Shown: piece by piece, positions 35,029-43,260 of the stretch
Position numbering within the stretch: the first letter of the stretch is position 1
Layout of the letters: the number at the start of each line of letters is the position of its first letter
Source of the DNA: Thermoleophilaceae bacterium
GTDB lineage: Bacteria > Actinomycetota > Thermoleophilia > Solirubrobacterales > Thermoleophilaceae
Reading direction: 5' to 3'
NCBI GenBank assembly: GCA_030447725.1
Contig: JAUJOQ010000004.1
Coordinates: 227,231-291,230, forward strand
Length of the DNA stretch: 64,000 nt
Program-made: the position numbers and the translations under genes
Notes under the pieces: generated by a model
The model's database searches: none
Told to the model about the DNA's origin: nothing
What the model saw: only the letters and a program-made list of their open reading frames with translations

Positions 35029-35382
35029 TCACGGCTGGCCTTGACCGCGCAGCCCCGCGAGACAGCCCGCGAACACAGAACGCTGGAACTTCGCGACATA
35101 GCCTCGTGCGTACCGCTTCGCAATCCGCAACGGGTTGTCGGTCTCCATCCCTAAGCCCTTCGCGACCTGCCTCGGCGCCTCTGTCCCGCACACACCCTTC
35201 GCCTCGTGGTACTTCTCGTCCGGCGACTCCGAGACCCTCGGCTGCCCCGAAGCAGCATCCTCAGCCTTCGCGGCGGGCCGTGGCGGATCCGAGGTAGTTT
35301 CGGCTCCATCGCTCGAGTCGTCCGCGCAAGCGGGGAGCGAGAGGACGAACACGAGGGCGAGTAGAGGCAGCAGTTCGCGCAT
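35029..35382 (-). CDS. putative small lipoprotein
   Basis: 117 residues with a lipoprotein signal MRELLPLLALVFVLSLPAC (lipobox LPAC at residues 16-19), an acidic Ser/Asp/Pro linker, then GVCGTEAPRQVAKGLGMETDNPLRIAKRYARGYV and an ending FAGCLAGLRGQGQP. Two further cysteines. The C-terminal segment looks like a small conserved exported domain (xVAKxLG...xxxAxxYAxG) but no function is assigned. Confidence 0.6.
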   Translation of the reverse strand: MRELLPLLALVFVLSLPACADDSSDGAETTSDPPRPAAKAEDAASGQPRVSESPDEKYHEAKGVCGTEAPRQVAKGLGMETDNPLRIAKRYARGYVAKFQRSVFAGCLAGLRGQGQP

Positions 35383-35434
35383 CTGCCGAGCGTAACCGTC
35401 ACCACCCTTGACACCGCGCTACTCTTCGTTGTGG

Positions 35435-35488
35435 TGGGGGTCCTCAATGGGGGCCGCCGTTGTGTGGGGGTCCTCAATGGGGGCCGCC
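35435..35488 (+). repeat. 24-bp direct repeat, two copies
   Basis: TGGGGGTCCTCAATGGGGGC-CGCC occurs at 35435-35458 and 35465-35488, a 30-bp period. It lies upstream of the second STAS gene in otherwise unassigned sequence. Confidence 0.7.
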
Positions 35489-35574
35489 CCGCCGGGAGGG
35501 AGCGACGGGACGCCTCTGGCCCCAGGCCAGGGAGGAGGACCGTCGGACTGCGAGGTCCGCTCAGGAGGTCCTCT

Positions 35575-35979
35575 TTGCCCACCCTCAGTCCACCCGACCC
35601 CGTCGTTCACGGAAGCGGCTCGTCCGCCCCCCTCACGCTGGTGAAACCGGCCTGGGTGACTCGCAGCGGGTTGCTCCACTTACTGGTGAGAAACGACGCC
35701 AGCGACTGGACTCTGGAACTCGACGGCGAGCTGGACCGCTCGAACGTCGCTGCCTTGGAGCAGGAGATCCTGCTGGCGGAGGCGGCGGAGGCTGCCACGA
35801 TCACCATCGATCTCCGCCGCCTGGATTTCACAGATCTGAGTGGGGTGAGGGCGATAGTCAGAGCCCACAGCAGATCCCCCGAGCCTGGACGGGTACGGAT
35901 CGTGGAGGGGCCCAGAGCAGTTCGTCGCGCGTTCAGGCTGGCAGGGCTCGACGCCGAGCTGTTGTTCGAGACCGGCTAG
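35575..35979 (+). CDS. second STAS-domain protein
   Basis: 134 residues from TTG 35575, chosen because AGGAGG lies 6 bases upstream and the length then matches the 30024 STAS protein. STAS core: DWTLELDGELDRSNVAALEQEIL, ITIDLRRLDFTDLSGVRAIVRAH. The phosphorylatable serine is in FTDLSGV. Probably partner-switch signalling. The track start at 35431 would run through the direct repeats and is unlikely. Confidence 0.72.
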   Translation: MPTLSPPDPVVHGSGSSAPLTLVKPAWVTRSGLLHLLVRNDASDWTLELDGELDRSNVAALEQEILLAEAAEAATITIDLRRLDFTDLSGVRAIVRAHSRSPEPGRVRIVEGPRAVRRAFRLAGLDAELLFETG

Positions 35980-36131
35980 GCCCCCGGCGGCTCGGCCGAT
36001 GCCTGCTCGGCGACGATGCGTTGTCGCACGGTGAGTCAAGGGCTAGCCTTCGTCTAGTTCACAGTCGCTCGCCTGGTCTTATTTCCCTCCCTTTTCGCGC
36101 GGCAACTCCAGAGGGATCGTAAGCCGGCACG

Positions 36132-36557
36132 ATGGAAGCCGAGTACCAGGGCCAGACCGAAGCACAGGAGCACCATCGCACCAACCTGATGGCGGTCTCC
36201 AACGAGATGGTGCGCCTCTACAAGGAGCAGTTCGGGCGCGGGCCGACGAAGGCCCGGGCCGGGTACGTCGGGCCGGACACCCTCGTCTCGACGCTGGAGC
36301 ACAGCTTCACGCCGGCCGAGCGCAAGATGGCCGAGGCCGGTGAGCACCAGCGCCTACGGGAGCTGCGCCTCTACTTCCAGCACGCCGGCGAGAAGGAGTT
36401 CGTCGGCGCCGTCGAGCAGATCACCGGTCGCAGGGTACGGGCGTTTACATCCGGGACAGACAGGCACTCCGACGTGTCGACCGAGACCTTCTACCTCGAG
36501 CGCGACGGCGCAGCCGGCGGCTCGCTCGTCGAGCGCGACGAAGAACTCGCCCTCTAG
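36132..36557 (+). CDS. DUF2294 family protein
   Basis: 141 residues: NLMAVSNEMVRLYKEQFGRGPTKARAGYVGPDTLVSTLEHSFTPAERKMAEAG, then FVGAVEQITGRRVRAFTSGTDRHSDVSTETFYLE. This is the order of DUF2294, a small domain of unknown function. It serves as the intact comparison for the broken copy at 27333-27619. The start could also be ATG 36189. Confidence 0.72.
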   Translation: MEAEYQGQTEAQEHHRTNLMAVSNEMVRLYKEQFGRGPTKARAGYVGPDTLVSTLEHSFTPAERKMAEAGEHQRLRELRLYFQHAGEKEFVGAVEQITGRRVRAFTSGTDRHSDVSTETFYLERDGAAGGSLVERDEELAL

Positions 36558-36579
36558 CTCGGACGCGCCCTCTCTCGGG

Positions 36580-36622
36580 CGGATGAAGAGCGAAGCGCTC
36601 CGACTGCTGAGCTAGGGAGCCG
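36580..36622 (-). repeat. degenerate tRNA 5'-half remnant
   Basis: Minus strand GGCTCCCTAGCTCAGCAGTCGGAGCGC... keeps the acceptor 5' strand and an intact D arm (GCTC/GAGC) but the anticodon stem does not pair and no 3' acceptor strand follows. Its upstream flank (CTCGCGAGGC before the G1) matches that of the 34888 copy, so homology extends outside the tRNA. Confidence 0.6.
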
Positions 36623-36662
36623 CCTCGCGAGCATGGTTCGCGCCATCGGCGAACATGGGCCG

Positions 36663-37550
36663 GTGCAACCCGGTTCACGCACGCTGATGGCGGTCCCCAA
36701 CGTGAGTGAGGGCCGCGACGCGAGGACCCTCGAGGCGCTCCGCCACGCGTTCTCCCCGGCCCATGTGCTCGACCTGCATGCCGACGCGGATCACGGCCGG
36801 TCGGTGTACACGCTCGCCGCGGAGCAGGGCGCCCTTTCCGACGGCCTCGTGTCGGGCGCGGCCGGCGCCCTGCGAGCCATCGACCTGCGCCGCCACGAGG
36901 GGCTGCACCCCTTCGTGGGAGCGCTCGACGTGATGCCGGTGGTGTACCTCGACGATTCGCGGCGCGGGCCGGCCTGTGCCGAGGCTGTCACCGCTGCCGC
37001 GCGCATCGGCGCCGAGCTCGAGCTGCCCGTGGTGCTCTACGGCGAGCTCGCCACGCGGCCCGAGCACCGCGAGCGCGCGTCGCTGCGCCGGGGAGGGGCC
37101 GCCGGACTCGCCGAGCGGATCGAGGCCGGGGAGGTGGCGCCGGACTTCGGCCCCCGCCGCGCGCATCCCTCCGCCGGCGTGGTGCTGGCCGCTGCGCGGG
37201 CGCCGCTGATCGCGTTCAACGTTGACCTGGTGAGCGACGATCCCGAGCTGGCCCGGCGCATCGCGGCGGAGATCCGTGAGTCCGGCGGCGGCCTGCCGGG
37301 AGTGCGTGCGATGGGGCTGTACCTGAGCGAGCGTGGGTGCGCCCAGGTCTCCACCAACGTCCACGATCACCTGGCCACCCCTCTGCGGGCCGTCGTGGAG
37401 GCGGTCCGCCTGCGGGCTGAGGTCGCCGAGGCCGAGCTCGTGGGGCTGGCACCGGAGGCAGCGCTGGAGGGCTTTCCCACCGACGTCAGCCTGCGCGGCT
37501 TCGCGCCCGAGCGGCACGTGATCGAGAACGCGTTACGCTCAGGCGGATGA
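36663..37550 (+). CDS. glutamate formimidoyltransferase (FTCD N-terminal type)
   Basis: About 295 residues. LMAVPNVSEGRDARTLEALRHAF matches the VPNFSEGRD opening; [56 protein letters not shown] and MGLYLSERGCAQVSTNVHDH are family motifs including the catalytic His region. It transfers formimino groups to tetrahydrofolate in histidine breakdown; without hut genes nearby it may instead serve folate one-carbon repair. Start GTG 36663 or ATG 36687; the track ATG 36633 lies beside the tRNA remnant. Confidence 0.85.
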   Translation: MQPGSRTLMAVPNVSEGRDARTLEALRHAFSPAHVLDLHADADHGRSVYTLAAEQGALSDGLVSGAAGALRAIDLRRHEGLHPFVGALDVMPVVYLDDSRRGPACAEAVTAAARIGAELELPVVLYGELATRPEHRERASLRRGGAAGLAERIEAGEVAPDFGPRRAHPSAGVVLAAARAPLIAFNVDLVSDDPELARRIAAEIRESGGGLPGVRAMGLYLSERGCAQVSTNVHDHLATPLRAVVEAVRLRAEVAEAELVGLAPEAALEGFPTDVSLRGFAPERHVIENALRSGG

Positions 37551-37572
37551 CCGTCCCGAAGGCTCTCTAGGC

Positions 37573-37920
37573 ATGGCCCAGACCAAGAAGAAGCGCCGGC
37601 GCAAGCACCGCGGCACGCCCGCGGGGACGATCGAGCGCGCGGGCAGGACCGGCCAGCCCCGCACCCGCGAAGACGCCAAGAAGATCGCTCGCGAACGCCG
37701 GGTGGCCCGAATCGATCGTGAGCCCACTTGGCGCGGGTCGATCAACCGGGCGGCGATCGCGGCGATCGTCTTCGGCGCCCTGATGATTCTGATCTTCCAG
37801 AGGGCGCCCAGGGATGCCGCGGTGCTGGTGCTGTTCATGTTCCTGCTCTACATCCCGCTCGGGTACGTGACCGATCGGGCGATCTACAACTTTCGCCGGC
37901 GCCGCCAGAGCCAGAGATAA
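37573..37920 (+). CDS. small basic membrane protein
   Basis: 115 residues: a highly basic N terminus (MAQTKKKRRRKHRGTPAG, RTREDAKKIARERR) and two hydrophobic segments (AAIAAIVFGALMILIF and AAVLVLFMFLLYIPLGYV), ending RRRRQSQR. Similar proteins occur beside glyoxalase II-like genes in actinobacteria; function unknown. Topology with both ends inside is likely from the positive charges. Confidence 0.72.
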   Translation: MAQTKKKRRRKHRGTPAGTIERAGRTGQPRTREDAKKIARERRVARIDREPTWRGSINRAAIAAIVFGALMILIFQRAPRDAAVLVLFMFLLYIPLGYVTDRAIYNFRRRRQSQR

Positions 37921-37925
37921 CCCAC

Positions 37926-38564
37926 ATGGACGTGCGTGTGTTCACCGTCGGGATGGTGCAGGAGAACTGCTACCTGCTCCGCCGCGACGGCTCCGACCGG
38001 GCGGTCATCGTCGACCCCGGTGAGGAGGCCGCGCGACTACTGGGGGCAATCGACGAGCTGGGGGTTGAGCTTGACGCGATCCTGCTCACTCACACCCACT
38101 TCGATCACGTGGGCGCGGTTGCGCCGGTGGCGAAGGCGACGGGCGCCGAGGTGTGGGTGCCGGAGATGGAGAAGCCCGTGCTCTCGGACATCAACGCCTT
38201 CGTGCCGTGGCCGGAGTTCGGCCCATTCGAGAGCTGGGACGCCGAGCACACCGTCTCCGGCGGGGAGCGGCTGACACTGGGAGGCTTCGACATCGACGTC
38301 GTGTTCACGCCGGGCCACAGTCCCGGGCACGTGACGTATTCGATCCCCGACGAGAGCGCCATCCTCTCCGGCGACGTCCTGTTCCAGGGCTCGGTGGGAC
38401 GTGTGGACCTGCCAGGTGGCGACTGGCCGACGCTGCTGGGCTCGATCCGGACGCTGCTGGACACGCTCCCGCCGGAGACGACCGTGTACCCCGGCCACAT
38501 GGGCGTCACGACGCTCGGCGCCGAGCGAGCGAGCAATCCCTTCCTGGCCGAGCTGGCCCGGTAG
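37926..38564 (+). CDS. metallo-beta-lactamase fold hydrolase (glyoxalase II-like)
   Basis: 212 residues. VGMVQENCYLLRRDG, then the metal motif LTHTHFDHVG (HxHxDH), TPGHSPGHVTYS, ILSGDVLF and TVYPGHMG give the full set of zinc ligands. The family includes hydroxyacylglutathione hydrolases and related thioester hydrolases; actinobacteria lack glutathione, so the thiol is unknown. Placed directly before hisS, as in mycobacteria. Confidence 0.88.
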   Translation: MDVRVFTVGMVQENCYLLRRDGSDRAVIVDPGEEAARLLGAIDELGVELDAILLTHTHFDHVGAVAPVAKATGAEVWVPEMEKPVLSDINAFVPWPEFGPFESWDAEHTVSGGERLTLGGFDIDVVFTPGHSPGHVTYSIPDESAILSGDVLFQGSVGRVDLPGGDWPTLLGSIRTLLDTLPPETTVYPGHMGVTTLGAERASNPFLAELAR

Positions 38565-38566
38565 GG

Positions 38567-39811
38567 ATGGCTCCCGCCAAGCTGCAGGCCCCGAAGGGGA
38601 CCTTCGACATCCTGCCGCCCGACGGCCGCCGCCGTGACGCCCTGCGCGCCGTGGCGGACGACCTGCTCGGGCGCGCGGGCTACGACGCCTTCGAGTCCCC
38701 GATCATCGAGGACACGGACCTCTTCGCCCGTGGGGTGGGCACCTCGACGGACATCGTGCAGAAGGAGATGTTCACCTTCGAGGACAAGGGAGGCCGGTCG
38801 CTGACGCTGCGGCCCGAGGGTACTGCGGGGGCCTGCCGCGCCTACGTGGAGCACGGCATGCACAAACGCCCGCAGCCGGTCAAGCTGCGCTACTGGGGCC
38901 CTTTCTTTCGTCACGAGGCGCCGCAGGCCGGCCGCTTTCGCCAGTTCGCGCAGATCGGCGCCGAGGCCCTGGGGTCGGATGACCCCTCGCTGGACGCGGA
39001 GCTGATCCTCCTGCTCGGAGACCTGCTCCAGCGCTCGGGGGTGCAGAGCCGCCTGCGGCTGTCGAGCCTCGGCAACGCCGGCACCCGCGCAGCCTACGGC
39101 GAGCAGCTGCGCGCCCACCTCCGCGATCGCGAGTCCGAGCTGTCGGAGGAGGTACGCGGGCGCATCGACGCCAACCCGCTGCGCGCCTTCGACTCCGACC
39201 ACGAGGGCACCCGAGCGGTGATGGCCGATGCGCCGCGGCTGATCGATGGCCTCGATCGCGAGGATGCCGAGCACTTCGCCGAAGTGCGGGCCATGCTCGA
39301 CGATGCCGCGGTGTCCTACGACCTCGATCCCACCCTGGTCAGGGGCCTCGACTACTACACGCGCACCGTGTTCGAGTTCGAGAGCCGTTCTCTGGGAGCG
39401 CAAAGCGGCGTGGGAGGCGGCGGACGATACGACGGCCTGGTGGAGCGGCTCGGCGGCCCGGCGACGCCTGGGGTGGGCTGGGCGGCCGGCGTGGAGCGGA
39501 TCGTGCTGGCCGGCGACACCGCCTCCGAACACGAGTCGCCGGTCTACGTGGCGATCGCCACCGAGCAGCATCGCCGGGCCGCCTTCGCCCTCGCGCGTGA
39601 GCTGAGGGGGATGGGGGTCGCCGCCCAGGTCGAGCAGGCCGGCCGTTCGATGAAGGGCCAGATGAAGCACGCGGGCCGCCTGGATGCGTCCGCGGTGGTG
39701 ATCGTGGGCGACGAGATCGAGGTCAAGGACATGAGCACGGGCGAGCAGGTGTCGGTGGCGGACGCTGGTGAGGCGGTCGCCGTCGTGGCCGGGGGTGCGA
39801 TGTCCGGATGA
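38567..39811 (+). CDS. hisS: histidyl-tRNA synthetase
   Basis: Class II synthetase, 414 residues. KLQAPKGTFDILPP at the N terminus, TLRPEGTAGACRAYVEH, motif 2 KLRYWGPFFRHEAPQAGRFRQF, HisA motif LVRGLDYYTRTVFEF, HisB motif GVGGGGRYDGLVERLGG, and a C-terminal anticodon-binding domain (YVAIATEQHRRAAFALARELR, MKHAGRLDASAVVIVGDEIE). Start ATG 38567, three bases after the hydrolase stop; stop overlaps aspS. Confidence 0.96.
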   Translation: MAPAKLQAPKGTFDILPPDGRRRDALRAVADDLLGRAGYDAFESPIIEDTDLFARGVGTSTDIVQKEMFTFEDKGGRSLTLRPEGTAGACRAYVEHGMHKRPQPVKLRYWGPFFRHEAPQAGRFRQFAQIGAEALGSDDPSLDAELILLLGDLLQRSGVQSRLRLSSLGNAGTRAAYGEQLRAHLRDRESELSEEVRGRIDANPLRAFDSDHEGTRAVMADAPRLIDGLDREDAEHFAEVRAMLDDAAVSYDLDPTLVRGLDYYTRTVFEFESRSLGAQSGVGGGGRYDGLVERLGGPATPGVGWAAGVERIVLAGDTASEHESPVYVAIATEQHRRAAFALARELRGMGVAAQVEQAGRSMKGQMKHAGRLDASAVVIVGDEIEVKDMSTGEQVSVADAGEAVAVVAGGAMSG

Positions 39812-41547
39812 CCGACACCTTCGACAACCGCTTCCGCAGCGCGTGGGCGGGCGAGGTCCGCCCTGAGCAAGCCGGTGAGGACCTGAGGGTCGCCGGCTGG
39901 GTGCACCGCCGGCGCGACCACGGCGGCCTGATCTTCATCGACCTGCGTGACCGCGAAGGCATTCTGCAGCTTGTGGTTCACCCAGAGCATGCCTCGACGG
40001 CGCACGAGGCGGCGAAGGCGCTGCGGGCCGAGGACGTGATCAGCGTCTCCGGCAAGCTGGTGGAGCGCGAGGAGGGCACCGTCAACCCGGATCTGCCCAC
40101 CGGCGAGGTCGAGCTCGAGGTGGCCTCATTCGACCTGCTCGCCGACGCGCAGACGCCGCCGTTTCAGGTCGACGAGGACGAGCCGGTGAGCGAGGAGCTG
40201 CGGCTGCGCTACCGCTACCTCGACCTGCGCAAGCCGCGGATGGCCGAGGCGATCGTGCTGCGCCACCGCGTGACCTCGACGATCCGACGCTACTTCGAGA
40301 AGGCCGGCTTCCTCGAGGTGGAGACGCCGATGCTCACCCGCTCCACCCCGGAGGGAGCGCGGGACTACCTCGTGCCAAACCGCCGCCAGCCGGGCACCTG
40401 GTACGCGCTGCCCCAGTCGCCCCAGCTCTTCAAGCAGCTGCTGATGATGGGCGGCCTGGAGCGCTACTTCCAGATCGTGCGCTGCTTTCGCGACGAGGAC
40501 TTCCGCGCCGACCGCCAGCCGGAGTTCACGCAGCTGGATGTGGAGATGTCCTTCGTGGAGGAGGACGACGTGATGGCCGTTTGCGACGCTCTGATGCCCG
40601 AGGTGCTGGCCCTGGGGGGCATCGAGCTCGGAGGCCCGATCGAGCGAATCCCATACGACGAGGCGCTGCTGCGCTACGGCACCGACCGTCCCGACCGCCG
40701 GATAGCGATCGAGATCGAAGACCTCGGGCAGGTGTTCGCGTCATCGACGTTCAAGGTGTTCTCCGCCGCGCTCGAGGGCGGCGGCGTCGTGCGCGGGATG
40801 AGTGCGACCGGCGAGTTCCCGCGCAGCCGGTTCGACGCGCTCACCGAGAAGGCGCAGTCAATCGGCGCCAAGGGCTTGGTCTGGGGCGTGGTGGAGGCGG
40901 ACGGCTGGCGCTCCCCGGTGGCCAAGTTTCTCTCGGAGGAGGAGATCGCGGGCCTGATAGCGGCCACCGGCGCCGAGGTGGGCGACGCGATCCTCGTGGT
41001 TGCCGACGAGCCCGCCACCGCCGCGCGGGTGCTCGGCGAGCTGCGCCTCGACGTCGGCGTGCCGCGCGAGGGCCATGACCTGCTGTGGGTCACAGACTTC
41101 CCGATGTTCGACTGGAACTCCGACGAGCGCCGCTACGACGCCCTCCACCATCCCTTCACCGCGCCGAGCGGGGACCTCGACGCCGACCCCGGCGCGTGGA
41201 GGAGCCGCGCCTACGACCTGGTGTGGAACGGCACCGAGCTCGGCGGGGGGTCCATCCGCATAAACACGCCCGACGTGCAGTCCAAGGTCTTCGCCGCACT
41301 CGGGATGTCGGAGGAGCAGGCCCGCGAGCAGTTCGGCTTCCTGCTCGAGGCGCTGACCTACGGCACGCCCCCGCACGGGGGCATCGCCTTCGGCATCGAC
41401 CGGATGGTGGCGCTGCTCGGTGGGCGCTCCTCCATCCGTGACGTGATCGCCTTCCCGAAGGCCGCCAGCGGAGCCGATCCGCTCACCGGCGCCCCAGCCG
41501 GGGTGGACGATCGCCAGCTGCGCGAGCTGGGCCTGCGATATGCCTGA
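39808..41547 (+). CDS. aspS: aspartyl-tRNA synthetase, probably non-discriminating
   Basis: 579 residues with N-terminal OB fold (VAGWVHRRRDHGGLIFIDLRD), RYRYLDLRKPRM, motif 2 FKQLLMMGGLERYFQIVRCFRDEDFRADRQPEFTQLD, bacterial insertion (GAD) domain, and motif 3 HGGIAFGIDRMVALL. The histidine of RRRDHGG is the residue linked to relaxed tRNA recognition (Leu in discriminating enzymes such as that of E. coli), which predicts charging of both tRNA-Asp and tRNA-Asn with GatCAB repair. ATG overlaps the hisS stop. Confidence 0.95.
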   Translation: MTDTFDNRFRSAWAGEVRPEQAGEDLRVAGWVHRRRDHGGLIFIDLRDREGILQLVVHPEHASTAHEAAKALRAEDVISVSGKLVEREEGTVNPDLPTGEVELEVASFDLLADAQTPPFQVDEDEPVSEELRLRYRYLDLRKPRMAEAIVLRHRVTSTIRRYFEKAGFLEVETPMLTRSTPEGARDYLVPNRRQPGTWYALPQSPQLFKQLLMMGGLERYFQIVRCFRDEDFRADRQPEFTQLDVEMSFVEEDDVMAVCDALMPEVLALGGIELGGPIERIPYDEALLRYGTDRPDRRIAIEIEDLGQVFASSTFKVFSAALEGGGVVRGMSATGEFPRSRFDALTEKAQSIGAKGLVWGVVEADGWRSPVAKFLSEEEIAGLIAATGAEVGDAILVVADEPATAARVLGELRLDVGVPREGHDLLWVTDFPMFDWNSDERRYDALHHPFTAPSGDLDADPGAWRSRAYDLVWNGTELGGGSIRINTPDVQSKVFAALGMSEEQAREQFGFLLEALTYGTPPHGGIAFGIDRMVALLGGRSSIRDVIAFPKAASGADPLTGAPAGVDDRQLRELGLRYA

Positions 41548-41805
41548 CACGGGGCGCCGGCGCTGCTAGCGTCCCGTCTGGCTCGAACTTGTACGCCAGC
41601 CGGCTCATCTATGTTGAGCCAACACCACTGGAGTGGGAGTCCGACTCGGGGCGTTTCCAGGCTTTCGCAGTCAGGGCCGCGCCGGAGGACACCCAAGCTT
41701 GCCAACGCAGGCCCAACTCCCGAGGCGGCAGCGGCAGGTTGGGGCCATCCAGAAGCTCCAGATCATCGGCGGGCCTTTCGGCGGGCAGCACTTATCCTCA
41801 GGCCG
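41548..41805. other. intergenic region before mnmA
   Basis: 258 bp. A perfect 6-bp stem hairpin GGCTCA-TCTATGT-TGAGCC lies near 41603-41621 without a T-run; it may end the aspS transcript. TATCCT at 41793-41798 is a -10-like box exactly 7 bases before the mnmA ATG. The overlapping 74-codon track ORF has no support. Confidence 0.4.
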
Positions 41806-43260
41806 ATGGCTGATTCCCTGCGCGACCACCTCGAAAGTCCGCGCGGCCGGGGCGTGTTGGCGTGCGCCCCCCACACCGGCGCAGCAGGAGGCGCCCCTTG
41901 CGGCGACATCGTGCGGATCTCGGTACGCGTGGAGGGCGACCGGGTCGTGGAGGCCGGCTTCGAGGCCGGCGGCTGTGCGGCGGCGCGCGCGGCCGGCAGC
42001 GCTACGGTCGAGATGGTGGAGGGCGCGCCGCTGCTGGACGCCGCGTCGGTGACCCCCGCGGCGATCGCGTCAGAGCTCGGCGGACTCTCCCCTGTGGCGG
42101 CTCACGCCGCCGACCTGGCGGCCGACGCCCTGCACCGGGCCCTCGGGCTGGCCGCGCGCGACGGCGCCGCATCTATAACGCCCGACCCCGGCCGTACCCT
42201 GGTCGCGATGAGCGGAGGGGTCGACAGCGCCGCCGCCGCCCAGCTGGCGCTGGAGGCAGGCGAGCAGGTGCTGGCGGTGACGCTGGAGCTGTGGTCGGAC
42301 CCCGGCACCGACGGGGAGCGCAGCTGCTGCTCGCCGCAGGCGGTCACGGGCGCCCGGGCGCTGGCGCATGGCATGGGCATCCCCCACCTCACGCTCGACC
42401 TCCGCGACCAGTTCCGGACCGCGGTGGTCGACGACTTCCTGGCCGGCTACGCGGCGGGTGGCACCCCGAACCCCTGCGTGCGCTGCAATGGCCTGGTGCG
42501 CTTCGACTTCATGCTGGCACTGGCGCGACGGCTGGGCGCGGCACGCCTGGTCACCGGCCACTACGCCCGGATAGCCGGTGACGCCGAGGGGCTGCTGGTG
42601 CAGGCCGGCGTCGATCCCGTCAAGGACCAGAGCTACGTGCTGGCCCGGCTCACCGGCTCAGAGCTCGAGCGTCTGCGCTTCCCCCTCGGCGAGCTGGAAA
42701 AGCGGCGGGTGCGCGAGCTGGCGCGGCAGGCGGGGCTGCCAGTGGCCGAGAAGCGCGAGAGCCAGGACCTCTGCTTTCTCGCGGGTACGGGTACGCGCGA
42801 CTTCATGCGCCGCCACGGTGGGGGGACGGTTGGCGCCGCGGCGGTGAGTGGCGACATCGTCGATCGCGACGGCCGCGTGCTCGGACGCCACGGCGGGCAT
42901 CAGGGCTTCACCGTCGGGCAGCGGCGGGGGATCGGCGTCTCCGCCCGCGAGCCTCTCTACGTGCTGTCCAAGGACGCGCGGCGCAACCGCGTGGTGGTGG
43001 GGCCGCGCGCGGCCCTTGCCACGCGCAGGGTCGGTCTGGGGCCGGTGCGGCTGCACCGGCGCGGGGCGGCGGTCCAAGCCGTACGCGTGCGCTATGGCGC
43101 ACCGTCGATGTCGTGCGCCGCCGCCGATGTCCGCGCGGGCGGGCATGCGAGCCTCGAGCTCGAGCTGGACCGCGAGGTGCGGGGTGCGGCGCCCGGCCAG
43201 ACGGCGTGCCTGATGCGCGGCGACCTCGTGGTGGGCTGGGGGACGATCGCCGGTGGCTGA
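41806..43260 (+). CDS. mnmA: IscU-like scaffold domain fused to tRNA 2-thiouridylase MnmA
   Basis: 484 residues. Residues about 1-115 match IscU/SufU: GGAPCGDIVRISVRV and FEAGGCAAARAAGSATVEMVEG carry the first two cluster cysteines, while the third (HCxxLAEDAI in IscU) is Ala in AAHAADLAADAL. From about 125 on it is MnmA: ATP loop VAMSGGVDSAAAA, catalytic NPCVRCNGLVRFDFM and SQDLCFLAG cysteines, TGHYARI, DQSYVLARL, FTVGQRRGIGVS, ending with a beta-barrel domain. Makes s2U34 in tRNAs for Lys, Glu, Gln. The fused domain may deliver sulfur or an Fe-S cluster. Confidence 0.93.
   Translation: MADSLRDHLESPRGRGVLACAPHTGAAGGAPCGDIVRISVRVEGDRVVEAGFEAGGCAAARAAGSATVEMVEGAPLLDAASVTPAAIASELGGLSPVAAHAADLAADALHRALGLAARDGAASITPDPGRTLVAMSGGVDSAAAAQLALEAGEQVLAVTLELWSDPGTDGERSCCSPQAVTGARALAHGMGIPHLTLDLRDQFRTAVVDDFLAGYAAGGTPNPCVRCNGLVRFDFMLALARRLGAARLVTGHYARIAGDAEGLLVQAGVDPVKDQSYVLARLTGSELERLRFPLGELEKRRVRELARQAGLPVAEKRESQDLCFLAGTGTRDFMRRHGGGTVGAAAVSGDIVDRDGRVLGRHGGHQGFTVGQRRGIGVSAREPLYVLSKDARRNRVVVGPRAALATRRVGLGPVRLHRRGAAVQAVRVRYGAPSMSCAAADVRAGGHASLELELDREVRGAAPGQTACLMRGDLVVGWGTIAGG

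Noticed and set aside
36580-36622. A third functional tRNA
   Set aside because: The anticodon stem does not pair and no 3' acceptor strand exists, so it is only a remnant.
41589-41813. 74-residue ORF in the aspS-mnmA gap
   Set aside because: No ribosome binding site, overlaps the mnmA start, composition turns to Ser/Arg/Gly-rich; no family.
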